A stretch of DNA of 64,000 nucleotides from an uncultured Hydrogenophaga sp. (GTDB lineage: Bacteria > Pseudomonadota > Gammaproteobacteria > Burkholderiales > Burkholderiaceae_C). Where the stretch lies: positions 4,591 to 68,590 of the forward strand of contig NZ_OY288136.1 of NCBI RefSeq assembly GCF_958439165.1, read 5' to 3'. The translations under genes and the position numbers were made by a program. Below, one piece after another: positions 51,389 through 59,120 of the stretch (within the stretch, counting starts at the first letter, position 1; every line of letters begins with the position of its first letter). The notes under the pieces were generated by a model, which saw only the letters and a program-made list of their open reading frames with translations, had not been told where the DNA came from and searched no databases.

Positions 51389-52507
51389 TCAACCCTTCTT
51401 GGCGCCCTTGCCGAAGTAGTGGTTGTAGGCCATCTTGAAGTCGACGGTGTAATCATTCTGCCACTGGCCGGCGCGCTGGGCGAAAGCGCGCTGCGAGTCC
51501 AGCACCTTCTTGAAGACCGGGTTCTCGCCGGCCTTCTTGGCGATGGTCTTGTCCCAGGCAGCCAGCTGGGCGCGCAGGATGGCGTCCGGGGTCTTGTAGA
51601 ACTTGACACCCTGCTTCTTCAGCTCGATGTAGTCCTGCGAGTTGCGCTGGATGGCCTTCCACGACATGTCGGCGCTGGCGGCCTGCACGGCGTAGTCGAT
51701 GATGGACTTCAGTTCGGCGTTCAGGCCGTTGTACTTCGGGCCGTTGAAAAGGATCTCGAACTGCTCGCCCGACTGGTGGAAGCTCTGCAGCATGCAGTTC
51801 TTGGCCACATCGGGGAAGCCCAGCAGGCGGTCGCTGGAGGCGTTGTTGAACTCGGCAGCGTCGATCAGGCCGCGGTCCAGGGCAGGAACGATCTCGCCAC
51901 CCGGCAGCGGGTTGACGGCGGTGCCCAGTTCGGTGAACACGTCGACGGCCAGACCCACGGTGCGGAACTTCAGGCCCTTCATGTCCTCGACCTTGGCCAC
52001 CGGCTTCTTGAACCAGCCCAGCGGCTGGGTGGGCATCGGGCCGTACAGGAACGAGGTCACGTCCATGTTCAGCGACTTGTAGATCTCGGCCACCAGCTCC
52101 TTGCCGCCGCCGTAGTTGTGCCAGGCCAGGACCATGTTGGGGTCCATGCCGAAGGCCGGGCCGGAGCCCCACAGGGCCAGGGCGGAGTTCTTGCCGTAGT
52201 GGTAGGCGATCACGCCATGGCCACCGTCCAGGGTGCCTTTGGACACGGCTTCCAGCAGCTGGAAGGCGGGAACCACGGAGCCGGAGGGCAGCACCTCGAT
52301 CTTGAGGCGGCCGCCAGCCATGTCGTTCACCTTCTTGGCGAAGTCGTTGGCGTACTCATGGAAGATGTCCTTGGCGGGCCAGGTGGACTGGAAACGCAGG
52401 GTGGTGGTCTGAGCGCTGGCCACCATGGGCACCGACATGGCGCCGGCTGCAACGGCGGCGCCTTTGAGCATGCCGCGGCGGGACGTGACGGTCTTCTTCT
52501 CTGTCAT
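51389..52507 (-). CDS. dctP: TRAP transporter substrate-binding protein DctP
   Basis: A 372-residue periplasmic receptor of the TRAP system. The N-terminus (SRRGMLKGAAVAAGAMSVPMVASAQ) is a twin-arginine signal, suggesting folded export. The mature sequence begins TTTLRFQSTWPAKDIFHEYANDFAKKV, and the ligand-contact block VEDMKGLKFRTVGLAVDVFTELG contains the conserved Arg. Members with this signature often bind 2-oxo acids or lactate (TakP/lactate-type), by analogy only. An in-frame extension to 52648 is rejected because it lacks a ribosome site and would precede the signal peptide. Confidence 0.92.
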   Translation of the reverse strand: MTEKKTVTSRRGMLKGAAVAAGAMSVPMVASAQTTTLRFQSTWPAKDIFHEYANDFAKKVNDMAGGRLKIEVLPSGSVVPAFQLLEAVSKGTLDGGHGVIAYHYGKNSALALWGSGPAFGMDPNMVLAWHNYGGGKELVAEIYKSLNMDVTSFLYGPMPTQPLGWFKKPVAKVEDMKGLKFRTVGLAVDVFTELGTAVNPLPGGEIVPALDRGLIDAAEFNNASSDRLLGFPDVAKNCMLQSFHQSGEQFEILFNGPKYNGLNAELKSIIDYAVQAASADMSWKAIQRNSQDYIELKKQGVKFYKTPDAILRAQLAAWDKTIAKKAGENPVFKKVLDSQRAFAQRAGQWQNDYTVDFKMAYNHYFGKGAKKG

Positions 52508-52747
52508 GAATGTCTCCAAAGGGGTGAACAAAATGAAACGGGCGGCGAATGATGCGCCGAACCGGCCTCGCCGGTCGGCAGGGTTTCTACGCACTTCCTC
52601 ACCCGGACTGTCGCCAGCCGGACCGAAAAAGCCAGAAACGACGCGCATTTGAACCGGTCTTGAAAAAACTTGTGTGTCGGTTTGAATTTATTTTGTCCGG
52701 CAGGCCGATGCACCAGAATGTGGCTCTGCCATCCCGTCTGCCTTGCC

Positions 52748-53863
52748 ATGAAGCCCCTGCAGCTCTTCGACCCCGCCTCCAGCACCTTCACCTACATCCT
52801 GTTCGATCCCGGCACCCGCGCGGCATTGATCATCGATCCGGTGGACGAGCAGCTCGATCGAGACCTGTCCGTGCTGCGCGAACACGGTCTGCAGCTGGTC
52901 TGGGCGGTCGAGACCCACGCGCATGCCGATCACATCACCAGTGCCGGCCGCCTGGCCGAACTGGCGGGCGCCAGGCTGGCCGCGCCGGCCGGCTGCGGCA
53001 TCGGCACCGCGGCCACCCAGCTGGTGCATGGCGACCTGCTGCACTTCGGGAGTGAACAGCTGAAAGCCCTGCACACGCCGGGCCACACCGCCGGCAGCAT
53101 GAGCTTCGTCTGGGGTCAGCATGTGTTCACCGGCGACACCCTGCTCATCGGTGGTTGCGGCCGCACCGATTTCCAGTCGGGCAGTGCGTCCGACCTCTAC
53201 CGCAGCCTCACCGAGGTGCTGTTGGCCTTGCCGGACGACACGACCGTATGGCCAGGGCATGACTACCAGGGCCGCAGCCACTCGACCATCGGCCATGAAA
53301 AGCAGCACAACCCCCGGGTGGCCGGCCGCACCCTCGACGAATTCGTCTCGCTCATGGACAGCCTGCAGCTGCCCCGCCCGCGCCGCATCGACGAAGCGGT
53401 ACCGGCCAACCTCACCTCCGGCCTGCGGCACGACGTCGACGGAGCGGCGCTCATGAAACCCCGGCCCGTGACCGACGCCAGCTACGCCGGGGATGTATCT
53501 CCCCAGCTGGCCTGGGAGTGGGTCCAGTCCGGCGATGCGGTGCTGGTCGACGTGCGCACCGATGCCGAGCGCGAATGGGTCGGCTTCGTGCCCGGCGCGG
53601 TGCCGGTGGCCTGGAAGCAGTGGCCCGGCATGGCGCTGAACCCGGGTTTCGACGAGCAGATCCGTGCGGCGGCCGAGGGACGCAAGGTGGTGCTGCTGTG
53701 CCGCAGCGGCGTGCGCTCGGTGGCGGCTGCCAGACGCGCCGCCCAGCTGGGTATCGAGGCCTACAACATCCTGGACGGTTTCGAGGGCGATCCCGACAGC
53801 CAGGCGCACCGCGGCCGGCAGGCCGGATGGCGCTATCTGGGACTGCCCTGGCGTCAGAACTGA
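52748..53863 (+). CDS. MBL-fold hydrolase fused to rhodanese (persulfide dioxygenase-like)
   Basis: A 371-residue two-domain protein. The N-terminal metallo-beta-lactamase domain has the metal motif THAHADHITSAG and a second His in GHTAGSM, with FTGDTLLIGGCGRTDFQSG as in ETHE1-type persulfide dioxygenases. The C-terminal rhodanese domain (about 275-365) has active-site Cys in LLCRSGVRS and an opening LVDVRTDAEREWVGF. Such fusions handle glutathione persulfide and sulfur transfer. The start is MKPLQLFDP at 52748; an upstream in-frame extension to 52670 is unsupported. It is divergent from dctP. Confidence 0.88.
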   Translation: MKPLQLFDPASSTFTYILFDPGTRAALIIDPVDEQLDRDLSVLREHGLQLVWAVETHAHADHITSAGRLAELAGARLAAPAGCGIGTAATQLVHGDLLHFGSEQLKALHTPGHTAGSMSFVWGQHVFTGDTLLIGGCGRTDFQSGSASDLYRSLTEVLLALPDDTTVWPGHDYQGRSHSTIGHEKQHNPRVAGRTLDEFVSLMDSLQLPRPRRIDEAVPANLTSGLRHDVDGAALMKPRPVTDASYAGDVSPQLAWEWVQSGDAVLVDVRTDAEREWVGFVPGAVPVAWKQWPGMALNPGFDEQIRAAAEGRKVVLLCRSGVRSVAAARRAAQLGIEAYNILDGFEGDPDSQAHRGRQAGWRYLGLPWRQN

Positions 53864-53881
53864 TCCTTCGACGGGTCGGGG

Positions 53882-53897
53882 CTGTCAGATCTGACAG
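53882..53897. promoter_or_regulatory. Perfect 16-bp lux-box-like palindrome upstream of the cqsA-like gene
   Basis: CTGTCAGATCTGACAG is a perfect palindrome that fits the CT-N12-AG rule for LuxR-family operators and has the CAGATCTG core found in the TraR box. It ends two bases before a possible -35 (TTGTCA, 53899-53904), the usual place for LuxR activation. The same outer pattern CTGTCA-N4-TGACAG recurs at 57628-57643. Confidence 0.7.
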
Positions 53898-53933
53898 GTT
53901 GTCATCGCCGGACCGCCCGGCATTTTCTCCAAT

Positions 53934-53961
53934 GGGTACCTTTTCATTAACTGGAGTACCC
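53934..53961 (+). promoter_or_regulatory. Leader hairpin around the cqsA-like ribosome site
   Basis: GGGTAC (53934-53939) is inverted as GTACCC (53956-53961), with the GGAG ribosome site (53953-53956) in the loop/stem edge and the GTG start at 53964. Folding could limit initiation. The stem is only 6 bp, so the effect is speculative. Confidence 0.35.
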
Positions 53962-53963
53962 CT

Positions 53964-55199
53964 GTGGAAACACATCTCTGCAACACCCGAGCCACGCACA
54001 ACCGCCCGCAACTGACTGCCGGACTCCACGCGCGCATCGCGCGGGATTTCGAGCCCCGCTGGACCCGTGACTGGGGTGGCCGTTCACTGCTGGAAGGCCG
54101 CATGCCCGGTCCGGACGCGGTTCGCCTCGACGGCAACGATTACCTGGCCGTGACCGGGCACCCGGACATCGTGGCGGCCCAGGTCGCAGCGCTTCTGCAG
54201 GAGGAGCAGTCGGTGGTGCAGTCGGGTCTGTTCCAGCGGGACGAGCATCCGGCCAGGGCGCTGGAACGCCAGCTGGCGGCCTGGACGGGTCAGGAAGACG
54301 CCGTGCTGTGCCAGTCGGGCTATGCGGCCAACATCGGCGCCATGCAGAGCCTGGCCGATGCAGGCTCCCCGGTCTACATCGACACCTTGGCGCATGCCTC
54401 GCTCTGGGAGGGCATCCGGGCTGCGGGTGCCATGGCCCGTCCGTTCCGCCACAACCAGCCCGAGCATCTGGGCCGACTCATGGAGACGCACGGCCCGGGT
54501 CTGGTGGCCGTCGACTCCGTCTACAGCACGACCGGAGAGATCTGTCCGCTGGCCGCCATCGTCGAGGTGGTGGAGCGCCATGGCTCCATGCTGCTGGTGG
54601 ACGAGTCGCACTCGCTGGGCACCCACGGTACGCAGGGCGCGGGCCTGTCGGTTGCGCTGGGCCTTGCGGACCGTGTGCACTTCATTTCTGCCAGTCTGGC
54701 CAAGGCGGTGGCCGGTCGAGCCGGATTCTTCACGATGCCGGCCCACCTGCGCCAGTACATCATCACGGCCAGCTTTCCCACGATGTTCAGTTCCTGTCTG
54801 CTCGCCCATGAAGTGGCCGGCCTGCGGGCCACGGTGAGCCTGCTGCAACAGGCCGACCACGCACGGGAGCGACTGCACCAGAACACCCGGCGCGTCCGCA
54901 GCGGGCTGGCCGACCTGGGTTATGCGCTGCCGGGCAGCGAGCAGATCCTGGCCCTGGAGATCGGCTCTGAAATCGCAGCCCGCGATCTGCGCGACGCGAT
55001 GGAGACGCTTGGCGTGTTCGGCTCGATCTTCTTTCCGCCGGCGACCAGCCGGAATCGCTCCATGGTCCGGCTCACACTGAACGCCGGACTGACCGACAGT
55101 GAACTGGAGCACCTGCAGAAGGTCATGGCCGAACTGGTGCCCCGTTTCCGACCGGACACCTGGTCCTCCGTCCGCCGTCTGAGGAAATCGGCCGGCTGA
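53964..55199 (+). CDS. cqsA: CqsA/LqsA-like alpha-hydroxyketone autoinducer synthase
   Basis: A 411-residue PLP enzyme of the alpha-oxoamine synthase family. The Schiff-base Lys247 is in ISASLAKAVAGRAG, and the cofactor motif VDESHSLGTHGTQGAG is at 212-227. Beyond the family fold, blocks match CqsA specifically as I remember it: RLDGNDYLAVTGHP, YIDTLAHASLWEGI, FRHNQPEHLGRL and DSVYSTTGEICPLA. CqsA/LqsA condense an amino acid-derived donor with an acyl-CoA to make CAI-1 or LAI-1 precursors. The next genes, a response regulator and a CqsS-like kinase, support a signalling rather than biotin/heme role. GTG 53964 has GGAG 7 bases upstream. Confidence 0.9.
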   Translation: METHLCNTRATHNRPQLTAGLHARIARDFEPRWTRDWGGRSLLEGRMPGPDAVRLDGNDYLAVTGHPDIVAAQVAALLQEEQSVVQSGLFQRDEHPARALERQLAAWTGQEDAVLCQSGYAANIGAMQSLADAGSPVYIDTLAHASLWEGIRAAGAMARPFRHNQPEHLGRLMETHGPGLVAVDSVYSTTGEICPLAAIVEVVERHGSMLLVDESHSLGTHGTQGAGLSVALGLADRVHFISASLAKAVAGRAGFFTMPAHLRQYIITASFPTMFSSCLLAHEVAGLRATVSLLQQADHARERLHQNTRRVRSGLADLGYALPGSEQILALEIGSEIAARDLRDAMETLGVFGSIFFPPATSRNRSMVRLTLNAGLTDSELEHLQKVMAELVPRFRPDTWSSVRRLRKSAG

Positions 55200-55215
55200 G
55201 GCAGCGCAGGCCTGC

Positions 55216-56199
55216 TCAGGTGTCGTCCACCGAGCGGTGCTCTGCAGCCCGCAGCACCGCTCGGTAGGGGCGCAGCGGCGGGTGTTCCCCTTCCCTGAGG
55301 GGGAACACCGCGCTGGTGAGCAGGCCGTCCTCGTCCAGTGGCTCTGCCCTGGCCACACGCACCGGCCCTGGCAGCCCGAGCTGCTGGTGGAGCTCCACGG
55401 CCGCCAGCACTTCGCCGGCCCGGATCGATCGGACAGTCTCGAAATCGAGGCCTGCCGACCCGGCCACCTCGGCCAGTGCCGGCAGACCCGCGACCGGCTC
55501 CAGCTGCAGCCACTCGCATCGGCCTTCGATGTCGACGCCCAGCAGGCCGAAAGGCTCTCCGAGCACCACATGCTCGATCCAGCGGGCCTGGCTGTAGCGC
55601 TGCAGGTTCTGCACCACGGACGGAATCTGCAGCAGCGACTGCTGCTCGGGCGTCAGGACGCTGCGCCACAGCGTGTTCAAGCGCACATGGGGCGTGAGGG
55701 CCAGCTTGCGCAGCACGCTCAGCAGGTGCCGGGTGATGTCGTGCGTCTGCTTGGGCACGAACTGGTCGATCAGCCCGCTGTTGAACGCTTTGACTGCGAT
55801 CTGCTCGTCCGCCTGGCCGGTGAGCAGGACCCGTGAGCCCGGCCAGTCGAGCAGGGTGTTGAGCACGGCGAGTCCGTCGGTGCCCGGCATGGCGTAGTCG
55901 ACCACGCAGCTCTGCACCAGCCGGTATCGCTCGGGCTGGCCCGACCAGTAACGCAGCACCTGCGGCAGCAGCGGCAGGCCGTTGCGCCAGCGGTCGATCA
56001 TCTGGAGCTGCTGCAAGGCGTCGGCTTCCCAGCGCTCCGGCTCCTGCGCCATGCGCCGCCCGAATCCGGCCGGCCGCGAGAACAGCTCGACCTGGATGTG
56101 GGCCGGGATCACCATGCCCAGCATCTCCAGGTAGTCGGTGTCGTCGTCCAGGAACAGGATGCTTCCCGGGCGGTGGATGAGTGGAATGGTCAGTGACAT
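55216..56199 (-). CDS. Response regulator with unclassified output domain (LqsR-like position)
   Basis: A 327-residue protein. The receiver (about 11-165) is complete: acidic residues 18-20, phospho-acceptor Asp101 in VVDYAMPG, Thr127 and Lys150. The remaining ~160 residues (PFGLLGVDIEGRCEWLQLEPV; VRVARAEPLDEDGLL) contain no HTH. In Legionella, LqsR is the regulator linked to LqsA and LqsS and also lacks an ordinary DNA-binding domain, so a counterpart role is likely by context. The start overlaps the end of the kinase gene by 10 bases, implying coupled synthesis. It converges with the synthase gene, 16 bases apart. Confidence 0.8.
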   Translation of the reverse strand: MSLTIPLIHRPGSILFLDDDTDYLEMLGMVIPAHIQVELFSRPAGFGRRMAQEPERWEADALQQLQMIDRWRNGLPLLPQVLRYWSGQPERYRLVQSCVVDYAMPGTDGLAVLNTLLDWPGSRVLLTGQADEQIAVKAFNSGLIDQFVPKQTHDITRHLLSVLRKLALTPHVRLNTLWRSVLTPEQQSLLQIPSVVQNLQRYSQARWIEHVVLGEPFGLLGVDIEGRCEWLQLEPVAGLPALAEVAGSAGLDFETVRSIRAGEVLAAVELHQQLGLPGPVRVARAEPLDEDGLLTSAVFPLREGEHPPLRPYRAVLRAAEHRSVDDT

Positions 56200-57560
56200 G
56201 GGTCGGGCGAGAGCGGGGCGTGCGGAGGCACATGGGCCTCTGAACGGTCCAGCGGCAGATCGATGGTGAAAACGGCGCCCATGCCCGATTGTGAATGCAC
56301 GGTGAGCCGGCCGTGTGCCCCCTCGACCACGTTTCGGCAGAAACTCAGGCCGAGTCCGTTGCCCGCGCCCGCCTGCGTGGAATAGAAGGGTTCGAAGATC
56401 CGGGATTGCAGGTCGCCGGCAATGCCCACGCCGTCATCGGCGACCACGATGCGGCCTCGCTGACGCCGTGCATCCACGGTGATGCGCAGATCCCCCGGGC
56501 ACAGGGCGGTGCTGGCCGAGGCCAGCGCATGCAGCGCATTCTTGATGAGGTTGGCCAGCACCTGGGCAAACAGCGCGTATGCACCCCGGAAGTGGAAGTC
56601 ACGCTGGATGTGCACGCTCACGCAGCAGCGTTCCCGGGAGGTCCGGTAGGGAAAGTTGTCCACCACGCTGCGCACCAGGTCGCTGGCGCGGATGCTGGAC
56701 TGCTCCCGAGGCAGGCGCATCATCTGCGCATTGGCGATCTGCATGTCGATGTGCCGGTTCATGCCGTGCACCAGATTCTGCAGACGCGTCCCCAGGTCTT
56801 CTAGCTTGCGGCGCCTCACCTCGGGGTTGTCCTGCTGCGCGAGGTTGCGCAGCACGTCTCCCAGCAGGTGCACCGTGGCCAGCGGCGTGCGCAGCTCATG
56901 GGCCATCACGCCCATGGTGCTGAGCGTGTTCACCAGCCTGACACGGCGCAGATTGGCGCTGGACATGCCCAGCAAAAGCCCCATCGACGAAGCGAACACG
57001 ATGATCAGCAGGTGTTCGGTGGACGGCCAGAGGAGCTCGCCGTTGCGCACGAGCCACGCGCTCAGGACCCCTGCTGCCGATCCCGCCAGCAGACCGGCTG
57101 AAGCCAGACGCCAGTCGGTGAAGTGGAAATAGATCAGGATCATGGCGCCCAGACTGGCCAGCCAGACGCCGTTGCCGTCGTTCATCAGGTACATCCAGCT
57201 GAAGAACCAGGGCAGCTGAAGCCAGGTGACGACGGTGAACCAGCGGCCGCCACCCACGCTGCCGAAGTCCCTGCGCCAGCCGATCGAGAAATACACCATC
57301 GAGGAGGCGGCCACCAGTGCCCGCACCCAGGCGTTCTCGTAGGGCTGCGGCAGCCACTGGCTCCAGATTCCGTAGAAGGCCAGATGGCCTATGCATGTGA
57401 ACAGACCAATGCCGACCAGCCGCAGGCGCGAAGGATGCAAAATAGGTTCGAGCGGTGCGTTCAGCACATCGTCCCTCCACCAACGCCGCATCCTTGCAGT
57501 GGCGTTGTGCCACCTCAACCGGTCGAGTGCCAACATGATCTCCTGTGAATGTGACTTCAT
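56190..57560 (-). CDS. CqsS/LqsS-like membrane sensor histidine kinase
   Basis: About 456 residues. Six hydrophobic segments occupy residues 45-205. The segment YGIWSQWLPQPYENAWVRALVA closely recalls the CqsS sensor block with FPQ-YEN, which supports alpha-hydroxyketone sensing. The transmitter is complete: VMAHELRTPLATVHLL with His221, NLIKNALHAL, VADDGVGI and GAGNGLGLSFCRNVV. It has no C-terminal receiver, unlike Vibrio CqsS and like LqsS. The start is uncertain: MKSHSQEIM at 57560, or 57536 with AGGAG close by, or upstream codons at 57590 (ATG) and 57605 (TTG). It is divergent from the LuxR gene. Confidence 0.87.
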   Translation of the reverse strand: MKSHSQEIMLALDRLRWHNATARMRRWWRDDVLNAPLEPILHPSRLRLVGIGLFTCIGHLAFYGIWSQWLPQPYENAWVRALVAASSMVYFSIGWRRDFGSVGGGRWFTVVTWLQLPWFFSWMYLMNDGNGVWLASLGAMILIYFHFTDWRLASAGLLAGSAAGVLSAWLVRNGELLWPSTEHLLIIVFASSMGLLLGMSSANLRRVRLVNTLSTMGVMAHELRTPLATVHLLGDVLRNLAQQDNPEVRRRKLEDLGTRLQNLVHGMNRHIDMQIANAQMMRLPREQSSIRASDLVRSVVDNFPYRTSRERCCVSVHIQRDFHFRGAYALFAQVLANLIKNALHALASASTALCPGDLRITVDARRQRGRIVVADDGVGIAGDLQSRIFEPFYSTQAGAGNGLGLSFCRNVVEGAHGRLTVHSQSGMGAVFTIDLPLDRSEAHVPPHAPLSPDPCH

Positions 57561-57617
57561 CGGATGCCGCTTCGGGGCAGCGCCGGCCATTGTCAATGCA
57601 CTCAAACACGGACACCC

Positions 57618-58286
57618 ATGACCCTACCTGTCAACTTTGACAGCATGGGGGTGGATGCCATCCTCAACGACTGGCTCACCGCGTTGACCGAGCAGGGCGT
57701 GGAGGCTGTGGTGGTGCTGGGGCCGGTGCCCACGGGCACGAGGGACGATCGCGAGGTACTGGCCGTTCATCCGCCGCGTTTCGTGGGGGCTGCGCTGGCG
57801 CTGGCCCAGAGCACCGACTTCGGCGCCTGCTGGCGCGACAGCGACGCCCCCATGGTGGCGTGGCAGGACATCTCCAAGGCGGCCGCCGACGACAGCAGCC
57901 GCTGGCGCAGGCTGTGGCTGGCACACGGTCAGCAGACCCTGGTCAGGGTGGCGTTCCCGCTCCCGGCCGGCCGTGCCTTCGAATGCTTCATGTTCTCCCC
58001 GCGCACCCTGTCCGACCGGCGCGATGCCGCCAGCCTGGCCTGGTCGGCCTTCAATGTCTGGCCCATGTTGCGGCGAACCATCGCCGAGCAGCGGGTCAAC
58101 CTCAGTCCGCGTGAGCTGGAAAGCCTGAATCTGGCCTTTGAAGGTCTGACCGCGCGCGAGACCTCCGCGCGGATGGACTGTTCCGAACGCACGGTGAACT
58201 ACCACCTGGCCAACGCCATGGGCAAGCTGCAGACCGACAACAAGCTCGCCGCGGTGCAGCGGGCCTGCTGGATCGGGCTCATCTGA
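57618..58286 (+). CDS. LuxR-family transcriptional regulator
   Basis: A 222-residue protein with an N-terminal domain of autoinducer-binding type (about 10-150; CWRDSDAPMVAWQDISK and AFPLPAGRAFECFMFS in the expected places) and a C-terminal LuxR HTH (161-222; LSPRELESLNLAFEGLTARETSARMDCSERTVNYHLANAMGKL, quoted in outline). No LuxI-type synthase is in the window, so it is an orphan here. It is divergent from the CqsS-like kinase. The lux-box-like palindrome at 57628-57643 falls inside its first codons; if translation starts at the ATG at 57645 instead, the palindrome is in its promoter. The ribosome site is weak for both. Confidence 0.85.
   Translation: MTLPVNFDSMGVDAILNDWLTALTEQGVEAVVVLGPVPTGTRDDREVLAVHPPRFVGAALALAQSTDFGACWRDSDAPMVAWQDISKAAADDSSRWRRLWLAHGQQTLVRVAFPLPAGRAFECFMFSPRTLSDRRDAASLAWSAFNVWPMLRRTIAEQRVNLSPRELESLNLAFEGLTARETSARMDCSERTVNYHLANAMGKLQTDNKLAAVQRACWIGLI
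57628..57643. promoter_or_regulatory. Second lux-box-like palindrome at the luxR/cqsS-like divergent start
   Basis: CTGTCAA-CT-TTGACAG has perfect 7-bp arms and fits CT-N12-AG. It shares CTGTCA-N4-TGACAG with the site at 53882-53897 upstream of the synthase. It lies within the first codons of the luxR gene as annotated, or just upstream of an alternative ATG at 57645, and 68 bases upstream of the kinase ATG at 57560. Confidence 0.6.
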
Positions 58287-58339
58287 AGCCGTGTTGCAGG
58301 GCAGCATGGTCTGCATGAGCGCATGGCGATAATCCGCGC

Positions 58340-59110
58340 ATGAGTTTTCTGGCCCTCGATGTCGGCAACACCCGCCTGAAGTGGGCCTTGTACGACGCAC
58401 CCCGCCCCGGAGCCCAGCTGATGGCCCATGGCGCGCAGTTCCTTGAAAACATCGAATCGCTCGAAGAGGGCGACTGGAACCGCCTCTCCTGTCCCAACTG
58501 GGTGCTGGGGTGCGTGGTGGCCGGCGATGCCGTCAAGCGGCGCGTCGAGGAACAGCTGGAGATGTGGGACGTCACGCCCCGCTGGGTGGTCTCCTCGCAG
58601 TCGGAAGCCGGTCTGGTGAACGGCTACGACCATCCCGCCCGGCTGGGTTCGGACCGCTGGGTCGCCATGATCGGCGCCCGCCACCGGTTGCTGGCCCAGG
58701 GGCAGCCCCGGCCCTGCGTGGTGGTGATGGTGGGAACGGCCGTCACGGTGGAGTGCATCGACACCGAAGGCCGCTTCCTGGGCGGCATCATCCTGCCGGG
58801 TCACGGCATCATGCTGCGGGCACTCGAATCGGGCACCGCCGGCCTGCATGTGCCCACCGGCGAGGTGCGCGACTTCCCCACCAACACCAGCGACGCGCTC
58901 ACCAGCGGCGGCACCTTCGCCATTGCCGGCGCGGTGCAGCGCATGGTGGAGAACCTGCGCCGGCACTGCGGCCAGGAGCCGGTCTGCTACATGACCGGTG
59001 GTGCCGGCTGGAAGATGGCGCCCAGCATGTCGACCGAGGTCGAGCTGGTGGAAAGCCTCATCTTCGACGGCTTGCTGGAGATCGCCAGCCGCCGGCTGTC
59101 CCTGGCCTGA
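58340..59110 (+). CDS. coaX: Type III pantothenate kinase
   Basis: A 256-residue cytosolic kinase, first step of coenzyme A synthesis. The ASKHA-type phosphate motifs are visible: FLALDVGNTRLKWALYD at the N-terminus, GSDRWVAMIGARH, and VVMVGTAVTVECIDTEGRFLGG (the second phosphate loop with the Asp). The C-terminal YMTGGAGWKMAP is also conserved. The type III enzyme is feedback-resistant and the standard form in Betaproteobacteria. It follows luxR at 53 bases. Confidence 0.95.
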   Translation: MSFLALDVGNTRLKWALYDAPRPGAQLMAHGAQFLENIESLEEGDWNRLSCPNWVLGCVVAGDAVKRRVEEQLEMWDVTPRWVVSSQSEAGLVNGYDHPARLGSDRWVAMIGARHRLLAQGQPRPCVVVMVGTAVTVECIDTEGRFLGGIILPGHGIMLRALESGTAGLHVPTGEVRDFPTNTSDALTSGGTFAIAGAVQRMVENLRRHCGQEPVCYMTGGAGWKMAPSMSTEVELVESLIFDGLLEIASRRLSLA

Positions 59111-59120
59111 GCCGGCCGGG

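Noticed and set aside
53964..55199. 8-amino-7-oxononanoate synthase or glycine C-acetyltransferase
   Set aside because: The CqsA-specific blocks and the adjacent two-component genes fit an autoinducer synthase better; no biotin or threonine genes are nearby.
57618..58286. LuxI-type synthase partner for the LuxR gene
   Set aside because: No protein in the window has the LuxI fold motifs; the regulator is an orphan here.
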